A DNA stretch of 6,284 nt from positions 1-6,284 of the forward strand of contig JANWHL010000268.1 in NCBI GenBank assembly GCA_025450405.1, in the 5' to 3' direction. Below the pieces are notes generated by a model. The model was given only the letters and a program-made list of their open reading frames with translations, had not been told where the DNA came from and did no database searches. Numbering within the stretch: position 1 is the first letter of the stretch; every line of letters begins with the position of its first letter. The stretch comes from Ktedonobacterales bacterium (GTDB lineage Bacteria > Chloroflexota > Ktedonobacteria > Ktedonobacterales > JADMIN01). The position numbers and the translations under genes are program-made. Below are positions 1-4,866 of the stretch, in pieces.

Positions 1-66
1 CACGGCGCCGACGATGATGCCTTGCACGACGTGAGAATAGGAGAGCGTTGCGGGGAAGTGTGTCAT
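1..66 (-). CDS. Start of an unidentified leftward gene, cut by the window edge
   Basis: Reading leftward from an ATG at 66-64, 22 codons stay open to the window edge. The peptide begins MTHFPATLSYSHVVQG and then turns hydrophobic (IIVGAV), as at the start of a first membrane helix. An AGAGGG Shine-Dalgarno-like sequence lies at 79-74, seven bases before the ATG, and a plausible promoter sits at 156-185. I do not recognise the family from so few residues. It is probably a membrane protein, but that is inference; the gene call rests on start, RBS and promoter being in register. Confidence 0.45.
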   Translation of the reverse strand, partial: MTHFPATLSYSHVVQGIIVGAV

Positions 67-286
67 ACCGTAGCCCTCTGAATGTTCCGAGCACGCACCC
101 CACCGCTTGCGGGGCCCTCGGCGTATGCGCTCGAATGAGCGGGCGAAGCGACTTGACTGTACTACCGGACGTCTTCAGCGGTCAAGGTAACTGGATGCGT
201 GCGCTTGGGAGCATGGGACCACGCCCTGGTTTCGCGCCCCACTCACAGTCTGGCTGATGCTGCTCCTCTTGTCTAAGACTTCGTAG
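67..286. other. Intergenic region upstream of the left-edge gene
   Basis: I see no convincing gene here on either strand. It holds the putative promoter at 156-185 and, within the predicted leader of the left-edge gene, small inverted repeats: CCGC-TT-GCGG at 103-112 and CGCTC-GAAT-GAGCG at 128-141. These could be leader hairpins or operators. No known riboswitch pattern is recognised. Confidence 0.4.
156..185 (-). promoter_or_regulatory. Putative sigma70-type promoter for the left-edge gene
   Basis: On the minus strand TTGACC (185-180) is followed after 18 bases by TACAGT (161-156). This matches 5/6 of the -35 consensus and 4/6 of the -10, keeping the A at position 2 and the T at position 6. 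Transcription would start near 149, leaving a leader of about 83 bases before the ATG at 66. Confidence 0.4.
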
Positions 287-631
287 CTAGCGCTCGGGCG
301 TACAAGCTATTGGCAGCCGATCTTCGAGGACAAGGAGCGGTCGGCGCTGCCGGCTGAATCGCTTACCGCGCTCAGCTGTGCCAGCGACAGGTCCATCGGC
401 GGCAGTGGCAACCCTTGCGCTATCTCGGCTCTCTGCCGCTCGATAGCGTAGCTGGGTGCGGATACCGTCCGCTCCGGAACGTCGTCGTATACACGTTGGT
501 CGTGGCGCGCTCGTGATTCGCAGGACGTCTGGATCTAGAATCGAAGGTTGGTGCTCACTGATGGCCAAGACATCGTGCCCGTCCGCTCGTAACCGCGCGA
601 TGACCGGAGCGTCAACGCTCTCGTCGGCCAC
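287..631 (-). pseudogene. Decayed DUF5615 PIN-like toxin remnant
   Basis: The reading frame starts at GTG 631, 12 bases after the stop of the DUF433 gene, with GGAG just upstream. Its first ~40 residues are typical of DUF5615 (PIN-like, related to Mut7-C RNase domains): ADESVDAP, then ARLRADGHDVLAISE, then a DPDVLR segment. From about 520 leftward this frame loses all family likeness. The expected continuation appears in other frames instead: NHERAT in one frame (from about 518) and VYDDVPER, a relic of the usual TDDKDFGE acidic motif, in another. At least two indels are therefore implied, and the conserved acidic pair is no longer in frame with the N-terminus. The main frame happens to stay open for 114 codons, close to the family's normal length, so an automatic caller may report it as intact. 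A product from it is unlikely to be an active nuclease. Confidence 0.65.
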
Positions 632-643
632 AAGCTCCGTTGG

Positions 644-910
644 TCAGTCCACGATCCGCTCGCCGGTGGCGTGCTCGATCGCACAGGGGGCTTCGGGGCG
701 CACCAACCCCGCGGCATGGTCCAGCACGGCCGCGATCTGCTCGCGGGTCAGGTGCGGATAGCTGTCGCGAATCTCGTCAATGGTCCAGCCGGCCGCGACG
801 CGTTCCATGATCAGCTCGACCGTGATACGCGTTCCCTCGATCACCGGTTTGCCGTACATGACGTCTGGCCGGGAAACAATGCCTGGCGTTGCGGGTGTTT
901 CGATTCGCAT
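644..910 (-). CDS. DUF433 domain protein, antitoxin of a DUF433/DUF5615 toxin-antitoxin pair
   Basis: This 88-residue protein carries a complete DUF433 domain: GKPVIEGTRITVELIMERV at about 20-38, then AAGWTIDEI and the YPHLTREQIAAVLDHAA helix at 51-67, ending in an acidic tail (GERIVD). DUF433 proteins are short helix-turn-helix-like proteins usually encoded directly before a DUF5615 PIN-like protein and treated as the antitoxin of that pair; here too a DUF5615 remnant follows after 12 bases. By analogy it would neutralise the toxin and bind its own promoter. I chose ATG 910 because the domain starts right after it. Longer in-frame starts (946, 1141) only add Arg/Ala-rich residues unlike the family. 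A promoter lies at 1064-1093. Because the partner is broken, this gene is probably an orphan antitoxin. The family call is firm; the function is by analogy. Confidence 0.88.
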   Translation of the reverse strand: MRIETPATPGIVSRPDVMYGKPVIEGTRITVELIMERVAAGWTIDEIRDSYPHLTREQIAAVLDHAAGLVRPEAPCAIEHATGERIVD

Positions 911-979
911 GATGGTGCCAGCGCTCCGCGTCTTCCTGCTCACCATGCGGCAGAGTCGCCGCGCACATGCCCATTTGGG

Positions 980-1006
980 GGCCGCGAGTGGGGTTGCCCC
1001 CCGGCC
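980..1006 (-). promoter_or_regulatory. GC-rich hairpin in the DUF433 leader
   Basis: An imperfect inverted repeat lies in the ~147-base leader of the DUF433 gene: outer arms GGCCG/CGGCC (980-984 and 1002-1006) enclose a GGGG/CCCC inner stem with a three-base loop. There is no U-run on either strand, so it is not a standard terminator. It may be a leader structure or chance in GC-rich DNA. Confidence 0.25.
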
Positions 1007-1063
1007 GTCGGATTGGGGGCCTCTTGGCGCACCATCGGCCGCCCGGCCGGTCGCGCCGCCCTC

Positions 1064-1093
1064 AGTATACGCACCGCTCGGCCGCGCTCGCAA
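1064..1093 (-). promoter_or_regulatory. Promoter of the DUF433/DUF5615 unit
   Basis: On the minus strand TTGCGA (1093-1088) is separated by 18 bases from TATACT (1069-1064), a 5/6 match to the -10 consensus. It lies 45 bases beyond the glycosyltransferase stop, so the toxin-antitoxin unit can be transcribed on its own. The predicted start site is near 1057. Confidence 0.5.
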
Positions 1094-1104
1094 TCCCGCG
1101 CCGG

Positions 1105-1120
1105 CGCGCGCATACGCGCG
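1105..1120 (-). other. Perfect inverted repeat after the glycosyltransferase stop
   Basis: CGCGCG-CATA-CGCGCG forms a 6-bp perfect stem with a four-base loop, 18 bases beyond the stop of the glycosyltransferase gene. It lacks a following T-run, so intrinsic termination is doubtful. It also lies just upstream of the DUF433 promoter and could be an operator. Confidence 0.3.
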
Positions 1121-1137
1121 AATACTTGTGCGCGTCG

Positions 1138-3207
1138 TCACCAGTTCCAGCGATAGACCGCTAGCCCACGCCCGCGATAGATCAGCGTCAGCAGCGGCGT
1201 GTGGACATGGCCACCCCAGAGGGCGTTCTGCGCCGGGCTATGGAGGGGCTCCAGCACGAGGTAGCGTGCGCCGTAGTGGCGGGCCGCGGCGGCCATGACG
1301 GTGACGTCCTGGTCCGGGATGACGATGGCCCGCTGTCCGGTCTCCACGTAGTAGCTGACGGGGTCCGCCACCATCACCACCACGGGACTTCCCCCTCCCC
1401 CAGCCCCTCCCCCGTTGCGACGGGAGAGGGGAGCGCGGTCCGCGGTTACGCCATTGGACAGGCGAGATTGGCTCGGGACCCCCGATGCGCTTCCGTGGGT
1501 CGTGTCCGTGGCGACGATGCGCGCGGCGTGGTCGTAAGCGGCGGCGACATTGTCCCAGTAGTGCGCGTTGGCGATTACCAAGAAGGTGCTCAACACCACC
1601 GAGAGGACGACGGCGAGGCCGAGATAGACGCGCTTGCGCTCGGCGGTGCGGCGCGCCACATCGGCGGCGGGCGCGCGGCTCCGGCGGCCAGCCCACTCGA
1701 TCACCGCATCCATGCCTGCGATGGCCGCGACATTCAAGAACGGCAGGACGGCGACCTCGGAGTGCAGGAAGCTGCCGTTGACGCTGGGGAAGGTGAAAAC
1801 GAGCGTCAGGCCGAGGTACGCGCCGAGCAGATAGAGCAGCCAGGGCAGGGCATCGCGGTGCCGGCGCAGTTGCCACGCGCCCAGCAGCGCGAAGGGCGCC
1901 AGCACGAACTCCATCACGGCGGCCAGCTCGCGTGCGTTGCTCACCAGCGCCTGAAGCTTCGACACCAGGATGTTGCCCCACCCCCAGGCGAGGTAGCTCG
2001 CGGGTGTGAGTGGGAGTTGGTACGCGAAGAAGTCGTCATAGTCGCGCAGCCACGCGGTCCGCAGCCCCCATGGCGGCAGCGGCGCGCCGACGACCAACAG
2101 ATTGCGCGCGAACCAGGGCGCCATCACGAGCAGGTAGAGGCCGACCAGCGCCGCCAGGCTCCAGAGCGGGAGGGGAGACGGAGACGATGATAATGAGGCC
2201 ACAGAGGACACAGAGGAAGGGGGGCCGGAAGATTTTACCGCCGAGGACGCGGAGAACGCCGAGGCCACGGAGGCGGAAGAGGAGATCTCACGTCCCGCCC
2301 CTCTCTGATGGGGAGAAGGGAGCGGTGCCGCGGACCGCGATGCGCTCTGGCTCCCCTCCCCGCGTCGCAGGGGCGTACGGTTGTACGCCGGTCGGGTTGG
2401 GGAAGATGTCCGTCCCCAAGCGGGAAAATGCCAACCATAGCGCGACACCCACCAGACCGCCGCGGCGACCACCAGCAGCAGCGGACCCTCGGGCCGGGCG
2501 AGGTGCGCCACGCCGCAGCACAGCCCCGCCAGCGCGAAGTGCCGCGGCCTGCCCCGCGCGCCCTGGGCCAGCAGCAGGAGGGCGCCGCCCGCCGCCCAGC
2601 CATAGAGCCCGAAGTTGTCGGGCATCGGGTCGTAGAGCGGATAGTAGAAGCCCGACGCGAGGGTGAGCAACCCCGCGCCCAGGGCCGCGCGCCGCGTGCC
2701 CAGCAGATCGCGGCCCAGTGCATAGCCCAGCGCGGGCAGCGGGCCGGTGAGCAGCACGTTGGGCAGCTGGGCCACCCACCAGGCGCTCCCAAAGACCCAG
2801 AAGAACGGCACCAGCAGCAGCGAGGCACCTGGCATCCAGTAGAGGTTGCTGGGGTGCACAACCTGCGCGGCCGGCGCCATATAGGTGAAGATAAAGTCTT
2901 CGGTGAGACCCCGCCCGGCGGCCACATTGCGTGCCACGGCATAGTAGTACGCCGCGTCGGCGTAGTTTGGGTGGTGGATGACGGCGGCGGTGAGCGCACG
3001 GGCGAGGATGCCGAGCGCGACCAGCCCCAGCGGATCGCGCCGGCCCACCGGCATCGCGGCAACTACGGCGCGCGCATGGCCGATGGTCCACTTCTGGCGG
3101 ACCGACCCGCGTGTGGACGAGGCAACTTCGGCGCCCACGCGGTCCGCCCGTGCGCCATCGACCGCCTGGCGGCGAAGTCCACGCCGCCGAGTCCTGGTGC
3201 CCATCAT
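1138..3207 (-). CDS. Polytopic membrane glycosyltransferase (PMT/ArnT-like, GT-C fold) with repeat-derived insertions
   Basis: This is a ~689-residue membrane protein of the PMT_2/ArnT-like GT-C group, which moves sugars from polyprenyl-phosphate carriers to acceptors on the outer face of the cytoplasmic membrane. The first helix is at about 58-77. It is followed by an outer loop with the acidic motif NYADAAYYYAVARN, where this group carries its catalytic Asp. Then come the HPSNLYWMPGASLLLVPFF segment, an HLARPEGPLLL motif near 235-245, roughly twelve helices in all, and a soluble C-terminal domain (ADPVSYYVETGQRAIVIP, ~614-631). Two segments look foreign: residues ~258-346 (Ser/Ala/Pro-rich, between helices 7 and 8) and ~571-607 (Gly-rich, before the C-terminal domain). 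Both are encoded by repeat DNA, yet the frame stays open. I chose ATG 3207, with AGGGG 11 bases upstream. GTG 3219 is possible, and the ATG at 3054, nearer the first helix, lacks an RBS. Donor and acceptor are unknown. Confidence 0.85.
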   Translation of the reverse strand: MMGTRTRRRGLRRQAVDGARADRVGAEVASSTRGSVRQKWTIGHARAVVAAMPVGRRDPLGLVALGILARALTAAVIHHPNYADAAYYYAVARNVAAGRGLTEDFIFTYMAPAAQVVHPSNLYWMPGASLLLVPFFWVFGSAWWVAQLPNVLLTGPLPALGYALGRDLLGTRRAALGAGLLTLASGFYYPLYDPMPDNFGLYGWAAGGALLLLAQGARGRPRHFALAGLCCGVAHLARPEGPLLLVVAAAVWWVSRYGWHFPAWGRTSSPTRPAYNRTPLRRGEGSQSASRSAAPLPSPHQRGAGREISSSASVASAFSASSAVKSSGPPSSVSSVASLSSSPSPLPLWSLAALVGLYLLVMAPWFARNLLVVGAPLPPWGLRTAWLRDYDDFFAYQLPLTPASYLAWGWGNILVSKLQALVSNARELAAVMEFVLAPFALLGAWQLRRHRDALPWLLYLLGAYLGLTLVFTFPSVNGSFLHSEVAVLPFLNVAAIAGMDAVIEWAGRRSRAPAADVARRTAERKRVYLGLAVVLSVVLSTFLVIANAHYWDNVAAAYDHAARIVATDTTHGSASGVPSQSRLSNGVTADRAPLSRRNGGGAGGGGSPVVVMVADPVSYYVETGQRAIVIPDQDVTVMAAAARHYGARYLVLEPLHSPAQNALWGGHVHTPLLTLIYRGRGLAVYRWNW
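1390..1447. repeat. Hairpin repeat (copy A) inserted in the glycosyltransferase frame
   Basis: A C/G-tract hairpin: the 12-base arms 1404-1415 and 1420-1431 pair with a single mismatch around a TGCG loop, followed by the palindromic core GCGGTCCGCGG (1435-1445). Read on the plus strand it has the same order of blocks (TGCGACG, GGGAG-AGGGGAGC, GCGGTCCGCGG) as copy B on the minus strand at 2328-2370, so the two copies are inverted relative to each other. In the gene's frame it encodes a Gly-rich stretch (RRNGGGAGGGGSP). Repeats of this style are usually intergenic in Chloroflexota-like genomes (general knowledge, not checked). Confidence 0.65.
2199..2287. repeat. 9-bp-period repeat (element C) in the glycosyltransferase frame
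   Basis: Two blocks have a 9-base period: CACAGAGGA repeated twice at 2200-2217, and five degenerate units at 2243-2287 (GAGGACGCG, GAGAACGCC, GAGGCCACG, GAGGCGGAA, GAGGAGATC), separated by a short spacer with GATTTTACCG. This pattern, CACAGAGGACACAGAGG with a GCCGAGGACGCGGAGAACG partner, resembles a dispersed repeat I know from many environmental genomes. Nine bases equal three codons, so expansion or loss of units leaves the frame intact. In the gene's frame it reads as Ser/Ala-rich sequence (SSSASVASAFSASSAVKS). Confidence 0.65.
2291..2400. repeat. Composite hairpin repeat (copy B) in the glycosyltransferase frame
   Basis: Adjacent to element C lies a run of inverted repeats: CCCCTCTC opposite GGGGAGAAGGG (about 2298-2320), the core CCGCGGACCGC (2328-2338), a CTCCCCTCCCC block, and a perfect 7-bp hairpin GGCGTAC-GGTT-GTACGCC (2372-2389). 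Read on the minus strand, 2370-2328 matches copy A block for block, but with about 11 extra bases before the palindromic core. It encodes basic, Ser/Pro-rich sequence (NRTPLRRGEGSQSASRSAAP) between two membrane helices. Confidence 0.65.
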
Positions 3208-3297
3208 CGCCGCCCGCACCCCTCTCCCGGCTCGGCTCCCCCATGCGGATCAGCGCCGCACTCTCGCCGGACCAGCGCGCGAAAGGTCTCGCGCACC

Positions 3298-3306
3298 AGG
3301 GTACCA
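3298..3306 (-). promoter_or_regulatory. Possible extended -10 promoter for the glycosyltransferase
   Basis: On the minus strand ATGGTACCCT presents TG-G followed by TACCCT (3303-3298), the same TGG-TA lead-in as the promoters at 3686 and 5501. No good -35 hexamer sits 17 bases upstream, so it would depend on the extended -10 or an activator. Transcription would start near 3291, about 85 bases before ATG 3207. Confidence 0.28.
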
Positions 3307-3391
3307 TGCCTGTCCCAAACGCGCTCCCCTCATAGGACCACGGGCAGCGCGGAGGGCACGGCGGCCGAAAAATAGTCGATCTCCAGCACCG

Positions 3392-3430
3392 TGGTTTCTC
3401 GAAATGGTCTCTCGAAATGGTCTCTCGAAC
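3392..3430. repeat. Three tandem 13-bp direct repeats
   Basis: Three contiguous 13-base units are present: TGGTTTCTCGAAA (3392-3404), TGGTCTCTCGAAA (3405-3417) and TGGTCTCTCGAAC (3418-3430). Neighbouring units differ at one position each. They lie about 95 bases upstream of the possible glycosyltransferase promoter. Short, near-identical head-to-tail units in a gene-free gap can be a cooperative binding array for a regulator, but no known regulator motif is recognised and replication slippage is also possible. Confidence 0.7.
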
Positions 3431-3486
3431 TTTGTACGGCGATCCTCATACGTTGCGGCTGTCGCGAGCGCGGCAAAGTTGGGCAC

Positions 3487-3529
3487 AAAAAAGGACCGGG
3501 GAGCCAGCCACTCGGCCAGCTCCCCGGTC
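3487..3529 (-). terminator. Strong intrinsic terminator
   Basis: On the minus strand an 11-bp perfect stem (GACCGGGGAGC at 3529-3519 with GCTCCCCGGTC at 3504-3494) is capped by a further 3-bp stem and followed, after one C, by six T residues (3492-3487). The orientation makes it a leftward terminator, ending a short transcript from the promoter at 3686-3714. Confidence 0.88.
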
Positions 3530-3583
3530 GTGCCGCGTAGGCGGAGCTCCACGCTCCCCCCGTGGGCGAATCAGACTGCCAGG

Positions 3584-3658
3584 CTAGCAGTTGTCTCCTA
3601 CCATGGGATCGGTGTGGAGAGTCTTCGGGCTGCCTGCGCGGCAACAGTGTTCACTCAC
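3584..3658 (-). CDS. Small ORF: 24-residue Cys-containing peptide
   Basis: A GTG start at 3658 lies nine bases after the core GGAGG of a perfect Shine-Dalgarno (AAAGGAGGT, 3675-3667) and opens 24 codons ending in TAG at 3584. The peptide begins MSEHCCRAG, continues SPKTLHTD and ends MVGDNC, so it has a Cys pair near the N-terminus and a C-terminal Cys. No family is recognised. The support is positional: near-consensus promoter, very short 5' leader, ideal RBS, stop codon and then a strong terminator, all within about 230 bases. It could be a small functional or metal-binding peptide, a modified-peptide precursor (no maturation enzyme is visible in the window), or a Cys-sensing leader ORF. An overlapping GTG at 3654 would give an 18-residue peptide in another frame with poorer RBS spacing. 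A purely RNA function is also possible. Confidence 0.5.
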   Translation of the reverse strand: MSEHCCRAGSPKTLHTDPMVGDNC

Positions 3659-3666
3659 TACACACC

Positions 3667-3675
3667 ACCTCCTTT
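3667..3675 (-). promoter_or_regulatory. Perfect Shine-Dalgarno of the small ORF
   Basis: AAAGGAGGT on the minus strand is fully complementary to the anti-Shine-Dalgarno core of 16S rRNA. Only about four bases are predicted between the transcript start and this site. It selects GTG 3658 and is the best RBS in the window. Confidence 0.65.
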
Positions 3676-3685
3676 CATCCCCCAG

Positions 3686-3714
3686 AGCATACCATCCCAC
3701 TCACCCACCGTCAA
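3686..3714 (-). promoter_or_regulatory. Near-consensus sigma70 promoter with extended -10
   Basis: TTGACG (3714-3709) and TATGCT (3691-3686) on the minus strand are separated by exactly 17 bases, and TGG directly before the -10 gives an extended -10 element. It begins 27 bases after the stop of the flavin split-barrel gene and points at the small ORF. The predicted start is near 3679, giving a transcript of about 190 bases up to the terminator. Confidence 0.78.
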
Positions 3715-3740
3715 GGGGCTGAGGTGCGCGGTGTCGCAAA

Positions 3741-4745
3741 TCAAGGCCGGCGAATCACCGGCGGCGCCTGGCCGCGCCGCGCGGCCTCCGCGCGCAGTCG
3801 TGGCGCCAGGCGCCAGCCGGCGGACAGCGCCGCCCACACGCGCCGCGGCCATGACCCCGGCGCGCTGAGATCCCCGAGCGCACGCTCCACGCGGAAGATC
3901 ACCCCGCCATCGGCGGGCTCGACCGCGCCAACGAACGCCGCGTTCTCCTCAAAGGTGAAGGTCGCGTCATGGATGTGGAAGGTGAGGCATCCCGGCGCAG
4001 CGGTCAGACCAGGATGTCCATCGGGGAGGTCCACATGGAACCCCGCGGACGTGAGGACGGCACCTCGCGCACGCACCGGGATCGGGAAACCGTCGGCGCC
4101 CATGACGGTCAGAACCGGCGGACCGAAACGGCGCGCGGCGTCGGCGGCGCGGGGTCTCCAGTCGCGGGGTGCGGCGAGTCCACCCCCAGGCGTGAGCCCC
4201 ATGGGTGGTGGATCGGACACCTCACCGACCGTGCCCGCCGGCGCTTCCCAGGTGCGCGGCGGCTCATCCTGCCGCCCCGCCGGCCACCAGAGCATGCGCA
4301 GCGGAGTCACGTGGACCCAGATGCGCGTCCAGTACCAACGCTGGCGCCGGAGGATGAACCACGGCAGCTGGGAGTAAAGACCGGGCAGTTTGCGGCGTGA
4401 GAGCTCGATATAGCGGTCACTGTTCGCCTGGAGATCGCGGTCGCGCACGGCCCCGAGACCCTGGACCAGAACGACGAGCGCATCGGACAGCCCGGAGCCG
4501 AGGGGATCGGAGAAGAGCAGCGCGACGTGTGGATTGCGTCGCACCCGCTCGGCCTTGGCGGGATAGGTCAGCCCGGTTGAGAGATCGAGCGTGCGGCTGT
4601 TCTCTCCGAGATAGGGTGTCACTGGCACCGTAAGCGGCGTGCCCAGCCGCGTGACGCTGGCAAACTCGCACGTGATAGCCCGCGCGAGGTTCGGCAGCAC
4701 CTCCGTGGGCCAGCCGGAGGGATTGGTGAAGGTTGGCGCGAACAT
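3741..4745 (-). CDS. Pyridoxamine 5'-phosphate oxidase-superfamily (FMN split-barrel) protein
   Basis: This 334-residue protein has a PNPOx-like split-barrel domain in its N-terminal half (about 17-156). It includes a strand LTVPVTPYLGENSRTLDLST, then the family signature YPAKAERVRRNPHVALLFSDP (phosphate/FMN-binding region plus NPxVAL), and a strand ending WTRIWVHVTPLRMLWW. A linker rich in Pro and Gly leads to a second, weaker barrel-like half (about 194-292: PPVLTVMGADGFPIPVRARG, then LTFHIHDATF). Duplicated barrels occur in this superfamily, whose members bind FMN, F420 or heme; which cofactor applies here cannot be read from the sequence. The start is ATG 4745 because GGAGGT lies at 4761-4756. 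The longer ATG 4817 adds 24 Gly/Asp-rich residues and has no RBS. It follows the small membrane protein at about 120 bases and may share its transcript. The substrate is unknown. Confidence 0.8.
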   Translation of the reverse strand: MFAPTFTNPSGWPTEVLPNLARAITCEFASVTRLGTPLTVPVTPYLGENSRTLDLSTGLTYPAKAERVRRNPHVALLFSDPLGSGLSDALVVLVQGLGAVRDRDLQANSDRYIELSRRKLPGLYSQLPWFILRRQRWYWTRIWVHVTPLRMLWWPAGRQDEPPRTWEAPAGTVGEVSDPPPMGLTPGGGLAAPRDWRPRAADAARRFGPPVLTVMGADGFPIPVRARGAVLTSAGFHVDLPDGHPGLTAAPGCLTFHIHDATFTFEENAAFVGAVEPADGGVIFRVERALGDLSAPGSWPRRVWAALSAGWRLAPRLRAEAARRGQAPPVIRRP

Positions 4746-4755
4746 CGTCCCCATC

Positions 4756-4761
4756 ACCTCC
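4756..4761 (-). promoter_or_regulatory. RBS that decides the start of the split-barrel gene
   Basis: GGAGGT on the minus strand lies ten bases before ATG 4745. It is too close (one base) to the in-frame ATG at 4754 and lies inside the coding region if ATG 4817 were used, so it favours 4745. Confidence 0.55.
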
Positions 4762-4866
4762 CGCGCACCGCCCGTGTCACTGCCCACATCCGTGTCTAAA
4801 TCACCACCGCTCAGCATCGCTTGACTTCATGTGGCCCGCGCCACGGGGGCGGCCGTTCGCGCCACT

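Larger units (their letters stand above)
3220..3486. other. Non-coding stretch between the terminator and the glycosyltransferase gene
   Basis: No gene is convincing here. Open frames cross it, but they run through the terminator stem and show no family motifs. It contains the triple 13-bp direct repeat at 3392-3430 and a weak extended -10 promoter at 3298-3306, both suitably placed to control the glycosyltransferase gene downstream. Confidence 0.45.

Noticed and set aside
456..1298. Plus-strand frames opposite the DUF433/DUF5615 pair
   Set aside because: Compositionally biased shadows; the opposite strand carries a clear DUF433 domain with promoter.
2199..2287. Genuine Ser/Ala linker evolved within the protein rather than a repeat insertion
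   Set aside because: The DNA shows a strict 9-base period, adjoins perfect hairpins and resembles dispersed repeats; this explains the composition better than ordinary linker evolution, though only a genome search can settle it.
3392..3430. CRISPR array
   Set aside because: The units are 13 bases and contiguous, with no spacers and no cas genes in the window.
3250..3644. Minus-strand open frames across 3250-3552 and 3330-3644
   Set aside because: They read straight through the intrinsic terminator stem and the 13-bp direct repeats and show no recognisable protein features.
3487..3682. T-box or other known riboswitch in the small transcript
   Set aside because: The hairpin plus terminator layout is suggestive, but the T-box antiterminator motif (GGGTGG with ACCGCG) is absent, no tRNA-synthetase or amino-acid gene follows, and 6S-like end pairing is not present.
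1201..3868. Long plus-strand open frames opposite the glycosyltransferase (1201-2190, 2308-3375, 2978-3868)
   Set aside because: They are antisense shadows of GC-rich coding DNA: highly Arg/Pro/Gly/Ala-rich with no domain motifs, and opposite a gene with clear helices and family motifs.
4831..4844. Terminator after the small membrane protein gene (GTGGC-CCGC-GCCAC)
   Set aside because: The stem is only 5 bp and no T-run follows on the minus strand.
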